From: Laburnicola sp. R22_1
Taxonomy: Eukaryota > Ascomycota > Dothideomycetes > Pleosporales > Didymosphaeriaceae
Assembly: GCA_014281115.1 (NCBI GenBank)
Contig: JACONQ010000015.1
Span: 310,001-374,000 of the forward strand
Direction: 5' to 3'
DNA: 64,000 nt
A program made the position numbers and the translations under genes. Position 1 is the first letter of the stretch; the number at the start of each line of letters is the position of its first letter. Under the pieces are notes generated by a model that made no database searches, had not been told where the DNA came from, and worked only from the letters and a program-made list of their open reading frames with translations. This document shows, piece by piece, positions 36,613-46,904 of this stretch.

Positions 36613-37239
36613 AAATACTAGTATAAAGTGATAGTTTAAATATTAGTTTAAAATACTAGTATATATAAAAGTTAAAGGCATAATTAAACTATATAAAGCT
36701 AAGTATTAGTTAGTCTAAATTATTTTGTATATAGATTACTAGGTAGCCAGTTTATTAATATTAATTAACTAGTTTAATAATACTAACTTAATTATCTTCT
36801 TATCTATTTATCCACTTTTTATAGTTATAGCTAGAAAGCACCGATAGATCTATATAAGTACCATAAGTAGCGATGTTCAGCAGGCACCAGCGCACGGACC
36901 TTGACTAAGCACACACGCATGACATAATGATCTCATCTCATTTGAACATCGAGCCACCCCACCTACATGCGATACTAAGTGAATTGATCCCTACGGCCAC
37001 ACTTATACGATTTCTCCTAAGTTAAAACGGTACGAAAACATCCAAGTTCGCTATACAACCCTCAGAACACCGTCGGCAATAGCCACCGCTTTGCAGGCAC
37101 TTGATCCTTGTGAGCCACATATCTCCGGAAAAAAAAAATTCGGCCCCTCCACCGACAAAAACATGTTGGTTGTAACGATTACAGTGCTTGAGACAGCAGA
37201 AGTCTACATGAGACTAACTCGATCTTACAGAAAACAGCC
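36613..37239. other. Border of AT-rich block and gene-rich DNA; upstream region of the first F-box gene
   Basis: Composition changes abruptly near 36850: TpA-rich repeats end and CpA/TpG dinucleotides return to normal. A short open frame at 37091-37273 overlaps the next gene's start and does not look real. Confidence 0.7.
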
Positions 37240-38883
37240 ATGGCCCAATTCTCAAAGTTACCGACCGAGCTAGTCGAGCACATTTTGTCTTATCTAGCCC
37301 AGCCAGCCTACAACTCACTTTCGCAAGTATCAAGGTCGCTCTACGCCATCAGCATTCCCTACCTGTACCGCGATGTTAGCCTTGTCATTTCGCCTGGTTC
37401 TCACATTCCACGAGTCGACAGAATATTCTTCAATATTCTAGATAATCCTGGATTGGCGGAACATGTTAGAAGCCTTCGACTAGGGCTGATACCAGAGAAC
37501 CACCTCAGCGTCGAACGAACGTGGTGCATGCACAAGGAAAACAAAGCCCAACATGAATTGAACTTTCAGAGAGCGATGAATTTTGTTGAGCAGCAGCATT
37601 TCATAAAACGTGGTGACAACTTCAGAGAAGCGTTGTGGACGAACGAATACGGGGTCTATGCTATGTTGCTGTTTGTGGCGTTGCCATCCTTGCAACACCT
37701 CAGGCTCGCAGATAATGGCGATGAAACACTGCGGCCGCTTTACGGTGTACTGGATGATATCGGAACTGAAGTAAACTCGCAGCCCCAAGGCGTCAAGTAT
37801 GTGGCGTCCATCAAAGAACTTGTCTACCATTTCGACCCTGTGTTAGGCTCACGGTATCCCGGAAGTGCCGCAATCAAACTTCGGCAGACTTTAGTATTAC
37901 CAAATATACAGAAACTGGAGTTTTCAATACGGAAAGGCTGGAGGCAAACTCTCAGACCGTCTCGAACCGCGCCGTTTAGGTCGCAACCGACTTCCCTTAC
38001 CTCGCTTATCATTCGACATACCCCTTGTGTCCTAGAGTGCTTACAGGATATTTTGAAAAAGACGCCGCAACTACGTTCGCTTGCCTGCGAGCTGTGGTAT
38101 GATACCAGCAAGGTAGCGCATCCAGGTCCAATGGGGACGTGGATCAGCCTTGAAGATTTGAGCGCAGAGTTGAGTGTTGTCAGAGATACCTTACAAACAC
38201 TGGTACTTAGTGTAGAGCTCTGTCACGGACCTAAACTGTTCTTCGAGCAACCTGACATCAGACTCCGTTTTCGAGGCCAGCTTGATTTAAGACGCTTCCA
38301 TGAACTCCAATCAATCGAGGTTCCGGTTCCCTTTTTGACCGGTGATCCCTATTTCTGGATTGGGAACCAATTTGAACCCTTGATTCCACAAAACCTTCAC
38401 CATCTGGCGCTTCGGACGGACATGTCTCGCGCGCAATTCATCTACCCGCTACGTCGGCGTGACTTCGAACCAACATTCCAGGAATCCAAATCACAGAATG
38501 ACTATACAATGGGAGCTCAAATGGATATGTCCTGCATCTTCCAGGTCATTCTTTTGTTGCTCGGTCAGTTAGATCATCTTCGGTCCATTACCGTCTGGCA
38601 ACCTCCCGACCCGTCGTTCGAGTTCGTCGAATATCAGCTGAATGATTTGAGGACATCCTGCAAGAACAAGTCGGTCACGGCAAAAGTCATCTACCCTATG
38701 CTAATTCGATGGAAAGCGGCTGCTCATTGGGATCTGGTTAAAGAAGTTACCCTTTTTGATCCTCGTTATCCCACCAGCAAAGGATCTACCAAGCTATATC
38801 GTGGGGAGCGAAATGGCATACCTCTCGGTCTAGCTTGCCAGTATCATTTGGGCCAATTCATGAAGGATCACGTTTGTGTATAG
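37240..38883 (+). CDS. F-box domain protein, 547 aa, single exon
   Basis: The ATG at 37240 lies in a good context (cagccATGg) and starts an uninterrupted frame to TAG at 38881-38883. Residues 5-45 fit an F-box (LPTELVEHILSYLAQPAYNS), followed by SRSLYAISIPYLYRDV, a pattern common in Dothideomycete F-box proteins. The rest is a long variable region with scattered Leu-rich stretches. F-box proteins bind Skp1 and present substrates to an SCF ubiquitin ligase; the substrate here is unknown. It is the first gene next to the transposon block and stands about 0.9 kb upstream of a second F-box gene of similar design (39799-41426), probably a distant paralogue. No RIP signature is visible. Confidence 0.88.
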   Translation: MAQFSKLPTELVEHILSYLAQPAYNSLSQVSRSLYAISIPYLYRDVSLVISPGSHIPRVDRIFFNILDNPGLAEHVRSLRLGLIPENHLSVERTWCMHKENKAQHELNFQRAMNFVEQQHFIKRGDNFREALWTNEYGVYAMLLFVALPSLQHLRLADNGDETLRPLYGVLDDIGTEVNSQPQGVKYVASIKELVYHFDPVLGSRYPGSAAIKLRQTLVLPNIQKLEFSIRKGWRQTLRPSRTAPFRSQPTSLTSLIIRHTPCVLECLQDILKKTPQLRSLACELWYDTSKVAHPGPMGTWISLEDLSAELSVVRDTLQTLVLSVELCHGPKLFFEQPDIRLRFRGQLDLRRFHELQSIEVPVPFLTGDPYFWIGNQFEPLIPQNLHHLALRTDMSRAQFIYPLRRRDFEPTFQESKSQNDYTMGAQMDMSCIFQVILLLLGQLDHLRSITVWQPPDPSFEFVEYQLNDLRTSCKNKSVTAKVIYPMLIRWKAAAHWDLVKEVTLFDPRYPTSKGSTKLYRGERNGIPLGLACQYHLGQFMKDHVCV

Positions 38884-39798
38884 GGATAGTCACCGGTAGC
38901 ATACCTGCACTGGAGCCTACCGTACTGGAACTGAAGCCTTCGAACAGTCCTCGCTTTGAGATGTATCGTGGAGTAATTCACTATACGGAATCTTTTGCAT
39001 GGACTTAACTCCTATCGCGTGGAACGGGCCTCGGCTACTTGTTTGGCCCCATCGTTGCCAATACAGACACATCTAAATCGTCGACTAGATTCGAGGTGCT
39101 CTAGATGGGAGTTGCATTTATCCCTCAAACGAGCTGTCGTTTTCGAATCAGGCCAGCAGCGCGTTCGACAGGAAAAGCAACTCGAACGCTCACAGGGACA
39201 GTGCCAATCTACTCCTGCGTAGGACTACGGGTATGCGCACCATGACGCATCCTTTGACAAGGCCAGAAGCGGCCACAGTTACAGCCACAATCACCATTTC
39301 AGCCCCATCACGTGGCACTTACCTAGAGTAGATCTTGGGGTGGCGCGCGGAGGGCGCCACCCCAAGATGCGATGTTGCGCCCACAGGCCTGGAACTACCG
39401 CGTCAGGCGTACTTTGTTCTCCCCGTATATTCAACTGTTCTTATTGGATGCGCGATAAGAGGCCATTGGTAGCTCGAAGTTTCTTGCTCTGACCGAGAAC
39501 CATTTGGGTGGAAGCCCGGAGCTCAATCAATATCGGGTTAATCTCATTCCGGCCAAGCGTACAAGGACCCCTGCCCAACACCCGATCAAGGCAACGGCGT
39601 GGCGGCTAAACCGTGCGAACCTACGCGTCTGCTATTCCGCCTTCCTTTCCCCATCACCTCCCAAATTCAATACGGCTCCCTGTTCACCGACCATAATTAT
39701 GAACGATAGTTCCTTTGATCAGACTCTGAGGGGTATATGATGGCTTAAGTTTCGAGAACTTTCTGAGCACTAGCGGTCGGCGTCCTGGCCTCCAAGTC
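38884..39798. other. Intergenic region between the F-box genes
   Basis: No convincing gene; open frames of 75-78 codons show no recognisable domain. It contains a 15-bp perfect inverted repeat at 39332-39368. Confidence 0.6.
39332..39368. repeat. Perfect 15-bp hairpin (ATCTTGGGGTGGCGC / GCGCCACCCCAAGAT)
   Basis: The arms are at 39332-39346 and 39354-39368, with a 7-nt loop (gcggagg). The arms are GC-rich and exact. No gene overlaps it. Confidence 0.92.
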
Positions 39799-41426
39799 AT
39801 GCCTCGATTATCCGATCTTCCAGTGGATATCCTTTCTCTCGTTCTGGAGTACCTCAACAGGAGCGACTACAATGACCTTGTGCGAGTTTCAAGGCCGCTG
39901 TACAAGGAAGCTTTGCCATACCTGTACCGCGACATCAAGTTCACAGCCACAAAATCCCGCAGCTGCGCCAGGAAGCTTGCATTGCTTCTCCGGACCTTGC
40001 TTGAGCGACCACAATATGCGTCGCATGTAAGGATGTTCAAGCTACGCGGGCCGCTACCATACTGGTCGAAATATAATCCGTGGCCCGAAGCTGCGAACGC
40101 CATTCCCGCATCGGTCAATCATTGGGGTTTGAGAGGATGCACAACCTTGTCCAAGGCTCAGAAGATCTTCGCTTCGAACCAGGTCTACTCTTTTGTTGAC
40201 GAGAGCATGCACAAGGACCCAGACCAGTTCAAGAATCGCAACAAAGACGCTTTGGCGACACTGGTTTTGACGCGCTTCACGGAGCTGAGGACTTTGGATC
40301 TTGGGGATGGTTATTTGATGTACGTAACCTAGGACATAGCTGCCATGTCTTAGTGCTGCCTATCCAAGGGCAACTCACTTCATCGAACTTTACTGACTTG
40401 CACTCAATGTTTAGGCATTCGTTATTCCTCCCGCAGATACTGAAGCGAGTGGATCGTCTGTTTCCAAAGCTCGAACATGTAATCTTAGGCGACAAGAGAA
40501 TGGATCCCGAAAACTCGGTTTCGTACATGGATCTCGACCTCATCCGGCCTATATTTTACTCAGAAACCGTAAAGACATTTGAGTATCTGATGACGCAGCC
40601 GTGGTCACTGAATTGGAAGCGTCCTGAAGCGCCACGCAGCGACAGTCTGACCATGCTTCGCCTGTTCAGGACAAACATCACTAGAGCCACGCTGGATCAG
40701 CTCCTCGTCGCAGCACCAAATCTGAAGCGTTTCCACTACGAGCAAGAAATTCTCTTCAACAGCAACACCCCCACAGCTCCACCCCTATTTCCCTATCTCA
40801 ATCTAGACGGTCTAAACATCGCGCTCGCAAACCTCACAAACACGCTCGAAGAGTGCAAATTGACCCTCAGCCTGGCGCCCGGCTCGCTCTCCCCCGCAGA
40901 AATCAAGCTTCAAGGGCTCCACTTCCCAGCTATGCAGGGAACCCTCTCGGTCCTAAAGGATATGAAGAGCCTCACTAGCGTCGAAGTCCCCATGGTCATG
41001 TTCCTCGGCTGGGCGCCCGATTTCGTCCCGGAGCTGAGCGAGGTGCTCCCCTGGGGAATCCGCCACCTCGTCCTACGAGACGACTTCGTGCTCCACTGCC
41101 CGTGGGGCACTGGCCACAGCTGCAACAAGAAAGTCGGCAGGATCGGAGAGTACCTGGAGAAAAGGGGCGTGCATGCGCCGCAGCTTGGGAAGTTTAGCAT
41201 TCGGTTGAAGCCTTCCGCCAGGGATGGGACGTGGTTGGAGGATGCGATTAAGGATGTGGGCTTGCCCATGAGTGGGAGCAGTGTGTTGTATTGTGTGGAG
41301 AAGGAGAAGAGGGCGGATGTGCATTGTTGGCGGTTTGGGAAGGAGGTTGGTAGCGTGAAGGAGTTGAGGGTGGATAGTGTGATGCGGGATAGTTTTTTGC
41401 TGGGGATGTTTCCTTCGACGTATTAG
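39799..41426 (+). CDS. F-box domain protein, 510 aa, one intron
   Basis: Exon 1 is 39799-40319 and exon 2 is 40415-41426. The 95-bp intron has donor GTACGT, acceptor TTTAG and branch-like TACTGAC. The joined frame is open to TAG at 41424-41426. Residues 1-45 form the F-box (MPRLSDLPVDILSLVLEYLN), followed by SRPLYKEALPYLYRD, closely resembling the upstream F-box gene. The remainder has Leu-rich segments but no clear repeat unit. The expected role is as a substrate adaptor of an SCF ubiquitin ligase. The intron position is inferred from frame continuity and consensus sites; without splicing, the first frame stops at 40332. Confidence 0.86.
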
Positions 41427-41829
41427 GTTGGTGGATCTTTTCTAAGGGGTTACGAGTCATGAGTTTATGAGCGCAATTTCTATTTTGGAATGGCTTTGTT
41501 TCTTGGGTGCTCGCTCTTGTGATGTTTCTATGCTGAGTTCTGGGATAACACACGCGCTTAGTGTCTCCGCTTAAACGGACCCTGTTCCTCGGAGAAAGTA
41601 AAGTGACGGTTCTACGTCCACGGGTAGTACGTACCCACGTGGTACCCTAGGGGAACAACCCCTGTTCACAATTATTTAGGGCTTGTACATGCACTACAAT
41701 GCTCGACGCCACCGCTCAACGCCTCAGCGTACAAGCATTGCCTCAATTGGTACAGAAACGTACTCTTGATCATATCTTCACAATACCTTGCACCGCCTCT
41801 CCACACCTCCATCTTCCACTCCCCATCCC
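41427..41829. other. Convergent intergenic region
   Basis: This lies between the 3' ends of the F-box gene and the dehydrogenase relic. It contains short inverted repeats near 41615-41670 (for example AGGGG aacaa CCCCT). No gene seen. Confidence 0.6.
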
Positions 41830-42501
41830 TCAAAACTCCTTAAAAGGACACCCCTTCTCCGCTGACGCCGCCTTCGTCTTCTCCTTCACAATCTTCCACG
41901 TCAAATCCATCAGCTGCTCCCCCATCTCCTTACTATTCGCCTTCTCGCTCCCCTGCTCCACAATCGCCGGCGGACAAATATTCTGCCCGCTCTTCTCCAT
42001 CGCCGTAGCCGCATACATGGACGAGACCGCGCCCTCAAACTGCGTCTTCTTAAACGGCTGCACGCCGACGCTCATCCCGTAGCCCAGGAAGGGAAACGCC
42101 TTATGGATGTGCTCAGTCGACTGCCGGGTGTCCACGATGCCGGGGGGCGTAGCGTTGGCGAGGATATTCGGGTTTTGCGTGGTAAGATGGCGGGCTAGAT
42201 ACTTCGAGTAGAGGATCGCAGCGAGCTTTGTGCCACCGTATTGAGGCTGTGGTCCGTAGTCCTTGTTGAGTTCCTCGAGGCTTTCGAATCTTGTCTCTTT
42301 GGGCGCTTGCTCGTGCACATTGGAGGCTAGGTTGACGATGCTGCCCATGTTCTCGGCGATGGTGTTTTTGACGGTCTGCATGGTGGGTAGGGAGGCGTAG
42401 AAGCGTGATTTCGGTATTGATCCTGTTGTTGCACAAGAGATTGGTCTGCGTGAGAGTGCGTATACTGAGAGGCGCAAGAAGGAGGTGAAAGTAGGTTTCA
42501 T
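41830..42501 (-). pseudogene. Short-chain dehydrogenase relic lacking the NAD(P)-binding half, 223 aa
   Basis: ATG complementary to 42499-42501, open to 41830. Residues 1-40 look like a mitochondrial or leader stretch. Residues 41-53 (MQTVKNTIAENMG) match the start typical of a family of fungal SDR proteins of about 330 aa. Residue 54 on (SIVNLASNVHEQAP, then QYGGTKLAAILYSKYLARHL with the YxxxK pair, and CPFKEF at the end) matches the C-terminal half of that family. The TGxxxGxG nucleotide-binding motif and about 130-150 residues expected between the two parts are absent, and the join is in frame. Without the Rossmann motif it should not bind cofactor. It could still be transcribed as a short protein. 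Family comparison is from general knowledge. Confidence 0.72.
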
Positions 42502-43013
42502 GCGTTGGGTATCAAAACCGTGGTGAGGTTCTGAAGTCGATGGCGAGAGAAAATGCGAGTGAGCGCACCCAAGGAATAAACCTTACGCACAATCGACATC
42601 ACGTATAAAGTCATGACGTGGGACTGGTCTCAGGTACGATCGAAAGAGTATCTGCATGTCATAGGCTTTCGATGACGCAGTGGAGAACCTGAAGCTGCAT
42701 TCCGGAAAGGGCTAGTACAGTCTACCCGTCTTATCGATAGCACGCCGAAGCGCAACCACTTTCTCCAACGGTTGGACTCAGATGTGGGAAGTAAACGCTT
42801 GAGCTCGCCATCACATAATTACAGGACACGATTATCTCTCTCTTACCTGAATCTTACTAGGATACATAATACGCAGGTAAATTGTACCGTCGATGGTAGC
42901 TCTAAAGGGCACTCAGCAGGTATTTACCCTCTCACGTCTCCCACGGCCTATCCCAATCTATTCCAGTATTCTAGAGACGCATATCAACACCGCTCCAGAG
43001 AACAAACTCCAGC
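42502..43013. other. Divergent promoter region between the SDR relic and the zinc-finger gene
   Basis: About 0.5 kb; no gene or recognisable element apart from expected promoter DNA. Confidence 0.5.
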
Positions 43014-44537
43014 ATGAGCGCGAATGCGACCACCCCCAGCCGCCCCTCCACAAGCCTCCCTTCCGACGTTGCGAACGCCCGTAAAGACCGCACCACCGCC
43101 TCCATACTCAGCCAGCTCCATTCTTCCTCCCCTCCTACGAATGCGATATCCTTCCAGGGGGTTGGCTTATACACACACGTCGCAGTCTCAGCCCCACAAA
43201 CTAAACCCCACCCTCCCAATGAAGTCCCAGAAACGCATTTGGAATTCGTGCCCCTCGGCGGCCCCAACCGCGTCCAGCGACGAGGACGGTCAAGATTCGA
43301 ATTGCCAGACGAGGTTCTGAGCGCGTACAACAAGCTGAGCAGGATGCTGCAACAAGAGGAGATTTACAAATGCGGCAAGGAAAGGATTGATCCTAGAATG
43401 CGCCTTCAATGCCTTGGTCTCCCGGATATCATGGTGCCTCCGCCCCCTGCGACGACGCCACCTCCGCCTTCTCCATTGACAATCGCACCTCCACCGCCCA
43501 GAGAATCATCAGAAAAGAGCACCACAAGTCCCCAAGACGATGTGTCAATGGACATATCGCCCGACGAAGAGACGGCGCTGCGTCCACTCAGACTCCTCAA
43601 ACCCATTGCACCCCGCTGCTGCAAGTGTCACAAAACCTTTTATACTACACGCAGTCTCGTATCCCACTTTATAAATACCCACGGCGACGAGCTGGACAAG
43701 GTGTTTTTCGAGTGCTGCCGTCACAAAGCATACACGGCGACATCTCCGACATTCCCCCACACTAGAGATGCCCACGGCTGGGATGCCCGTCCTTTCGAAT
43801 GCCCAACTTGCCCCCTTAAATTCCCCGACATCCCCAGTGTGCGAGACCATTTCAACGATACCCATACCCACGCCGCACCCCCAAAGACATCCCCATCCCT
43901 CCCCACCGCGCCCAAACCCCAATCCCCCAAAGCAAACTCAAATCCAACCCCAACTCCAAATCCAAATCCAACCCCAGCACCTCCACCCCAACCCCAATTC
44001 TCCCCCCCAGAAATCCGCTGCCTCACCTGCTCCACAACCCACACCACCATCCACGCCCTAACCGCCCACCTCGTCCAGTCCCACCTCGGCGCCTTCCCCA
44101 AAATCTACTTCTCCTGCTGCGACCTGCACGGCATCTCGCAATCCACCTTCTTAAAGCACAGAGGGCAAGTCCACGGCTCCGACGACCAACTCCCTTGTCC
44201 GCTCTGTCCGCAGACCCTCGCCCGCATGCCCGACTTTGCCCACCACGTCAACGCCACGCATCCCCGCTGTCGCGAGTGCGAGACGCGGTATGCGTCGCCC
44301 GCGAAACTCGCGGTGCATGATTGTGCGGCTGTGCAACGCGCTGCCAAGCAGACGCTGGAAGCATCGAAGGCGGCGAGTGATGCGGGGCCCGTGGATATGT
44401 CGGATGGAGAAATTCCTGCACCAGCACCGGCACCAGCACTGAATAAGGATGTTACTATGGGTGGGACTGGCGACAGCGGTGGCTCGGAGATCTGGGGCAA
44501 CAAGCGGGATCTTGATCCTAGGCTGAAGGGGAGATAG
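43014..44537 (+). CDS. C2H2 zinc-finger protein, 507 aa, single exon
   Basis: ATG at 43014 (cagcATGag) to TAG at 44535. The N-terminal 200 residues are low complexity, with a Pro-rich run around residues 141-165. Zinc-finger-like units follow. CCKCHKTF..H...TH starts near residue 201 and FECPTCPLKF..H....H near 260. A second pair is IRCLTCSTTH..H...SH near 333 and LPCPLCPQTL..H...TH near 392, running into PRCRECETRYASPAKLAVHDC. The two pairs share a KvfFeCC / KIYFSCC insert, so they look like an internal duplication. A Pro/Asn/Thr repeat (NPTPTPNPNPTPAP) links them. Likely nuclear and nucleic-acid binding; target unknown. The gene is tail-to-tail with alpha-tubulin. Confidence 0.87.
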   Translation: MSANATTPSRPSTSLPSDVANARKDRTTASILSQLHSSSPPTNAISFQGVGLYTHVAVSAPQTKPHPPNEVPETHLEFVPLGGPNRVQRRGRSRFELPDEVLSAYNKLSRMLQQEEIYKCGKERIDPRMRLQCLGLPDIMVPPPPATTPPPPSPLTIAPPPPRESSEKSTTSPQDDVSMDISPDEETALRPLRLLKPIAPRCCKCHKTFYTTRSLVSHFINTHGDELDKVFFECCRHKAYTATSPTFPHTRDAHGWDARPFECPTCPLKFPDIPSVRDHFNDTHTHAAPPKTSPSLPTAPKPQSPKANSNPTPTPNPNPTPAPPPQPQFSPPEIRCLTCSTTHTTIHALTAHLVQSHLGAFPKIYFSCCDLHGISQSTFLKHRGQVHGSDDQLPCPLCPQTLARMPDFAHHVNATHPRCRECETRYASPAKLAVHDCAAVQRAAKQTLEASKAASDAGPVDMSDGEIPAPAPAPALNKDVTMGGTGDSGGSEIWGNKRDLDPRLKGR

Positions 44538-45188
44538 ACAAGGACACGGTCTTGTATCCGGGCACGTACGTAACTCTCTGATGAAGGAGCGGCAAGGAGG
44601 AAACCGAATAGATGGGAGGTGGAGACCACCCCCATGAAAGAGATTACTTCGAGCTAAACTAACTAACCTATAAATATGGTTTGTATACTGTATTGTTGGC
44701 TGTCTGCGTCTTAGCATCGGCCACGAATTATTTCATGGGGGTGGAGGGCACATCACTTCGCCAGTTTAGATGCCCTTATGATGCAAATATTATCCTAGCA
44801 ATTCTTGAGATGAACGTATAGAAGAGCGGGATGGTTCGGGCTAATATGTCCCTTAAACTGGTCCCCAGTCCTGCGATTGCTGCTACCTTGTTCAGAGTAC
44901 TCTTTTGGTTGTATCAAAACTGTTGACTAGGCCCTATCATCACAGAAAGCGCGTTCACAAATACAAAGTAAATCACTTGATTACTGCATTAAACACGACC
45001 TTAGCAAGAAAGGAGACGGCCAACCCGTCCAGAACTGCATCTCCCCAGGAGAGTCAACACCTCAGACTGCTATTGCCAAACAAGGGCAATGACTCCGTCC
45101 AGAAATATTCTTGATAGACCAAAGTCCTTCAACAATACTCCTTTCAACTTTCGTCGCGCCCATGTACAAGCCCAATTTCACACACCAT
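44538..45188. other. Convergent 3' region between zinc-finger gene and alpha-tubulin
   Basis: 650 bp, presumably 3' UTRs. No gene seen. Confidence 0.55.
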
Positions 45189-46904
45189 CTAGTACTCTGC
45201 CTCAACACCCTCCTCGCCTTCAAGGCTATCGGCAGCCACCTCCTCGTAGTCACGCTCGAGAGCAGCCAAGTCCTCACGAGCCTCGGAAAATTCACCCTCC
45301 TCCATACCCTCACCAACATACCAGTGGACGAAAGCGCGCTTCGAGTACATGAGATCGAACTTGTGCGACAGTGCGCCCCAGGCCTCGGCAATGGCGGTTG
45401 TGTTGGACAGCATGCACAGAGCGCGGTTGACCTTGGCCAAATCGCCGTTGGGCACGACCTGCGGGGGCTGGTAGCAGATACCAATCTTGAAGCCTGTCGG
45501 ACACCAGTCGACGAACTGGATGGTCCGCTTGGTCTTGAGGTGGGCAATGGCATCGTGGGTGTCCTTGGGAACCACGTCGCCACGGTACAGCAGACACGTA
45601 GCCATGTACTTGCCGTTGCGGGGATCGCACTTGACCATCTGGGAATGGGGCTCGAAGCAAGCGTTGGTCATTTCCATGACCGAGTTGGCTTCGTGGGCAG
45701 CCTTTGCGGCGGAGATAACCGGAGCATAGGCGACGAGAGGGAAGTGGATACGGGGGTACGGCACTAAGTTGGTTTGGAATTCGTTCAGGTCGACGTTCAG
45801 GGAACCGTCGAAGCGAAGCGAGGCGGTGATGGAGGAGACGACTGGAGCTTGTTAGCATACGATGGGCATGCATGTATGATTGCATGACATACCCTGAGCG
45901 ATGAGGCGGTTCAGGTTCTCATAGTTGGGACGCTCGATACCCAAATTGCGTCGGCAAATGTCGTAAATAGCGTCATTGTCAACCATGAAGCTGCAGTCTG
46001 AATGCTCCAGGGTAGTATGTGTCGTCAGAATGGAGTTGTAAGGCTCCACGACCGAGGTGGCAACCTGCGGTGCAGGATACACGCAGAACTCCAGCTTGCA
46101 CTTCTTGCCATAGTCGACTGACAACCGTTCCATCAACAGGGCTCCAAAACCGGAACCGGTTCCACCGCCGAAGGAGTGGAAAACGAGGAAGCCTTGCAGC
46201 CCGGAGCAGTTGTCGGCAACGCGGCGGACCTGGTCCAAAACCCGGTCAATGAGCTCCTTTCCGACCGTGTAGTGGCCGCGAGCGTAGTTGTTTGAGGCAT
46301 CCTCCTTGCCAGTGATCATCTGCTCGGGGTGGAAGAGGGCGCGGTAGGTGCCGGTGCGGACCTCATCGACGACGTTCGGCTCGAGATCGGCGTAGATGGT
46401 ACGAGGAACGTACTTGCCCTGGCCTGCGACCTATCAGCATAACGACCATCTCGTCGCCGTCCCAACTCCTGCGACTTACCCGTCTCGGAGAAGAAAGTGC
46501 TGAAGCCATGGTCCGACTCGGCAGCCTTGCGCTCCTCGGTCAAGTAACCGTCGGGCTAGGAGCTATCAGTCTACTGTCTACGATCGAAACGACATGTCGA
46601 CGTACCTGAATACCGTGCTCGAGGCAGTAGAGCTGATTTGGCACGTTAGCACCCACGTCGTGCCAGCAAAGCATCCGCATGCAGCCCCTCTCCGTCGCTT
46701 TCGAGACGGAAAGGGGCGCTGCACAGCGAGGCGGCAGGCGAAACTCACCTCCCAGCACGAGTTGGCAATCTGGCAACCGGCCTGGCCGACTATACGCGTG
46801 CATGGTCAGCATCAACAACCAAGGCCGGGACACGCCCCCCGGAGGCGGTCAGGGCGCGTGCGCTCGCGGGCAGACGTACTGTTCAAGCTGATGACCTCTC
46901 TCAT
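45189..46904 (-). CDS. tubA: Alpha-tubulin, 450 aa, five introns
   Basis: Exons (minus strand): 46880-46904, 46749-46789, 46606-46632, 46480-46555, 45893-46423, 45189-45841. All introns are GT..AG, 50-116 bp, clustered at the 5' end. The joined CDS is 1,353 nt, giving exactly the family length of 450 aa. The protein begins MREVISLN, has [20 protein letters not shown] near residue 10, the tubulin signature GGGTGSG near residue 143 and the C-terminal acidic tail ending [10 protein letters not shown] with the terminal Tyr. The product polymerises with beta-tubulin into microtubules. The MREVISLN start is that of the fungal tubA type. The gene is divergent from the Pga1-like gene (377 bp between start codons), suggesting a shared promoter region. 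Confidence 0.97.

Noticed and set aside
43545..44101. Gly-rich open frames of 125-126 codons on the minus strand
   Set aside because: Antisense shadow of the Pro-rich linker in the C2H2 zinc-finger gene.
45111..45767. 218-codon open frame on the + strand
   Set aside because: It lies antisense to the last exon of alpha-tubulin and reflects codon bias of that gene; no domain of its own.
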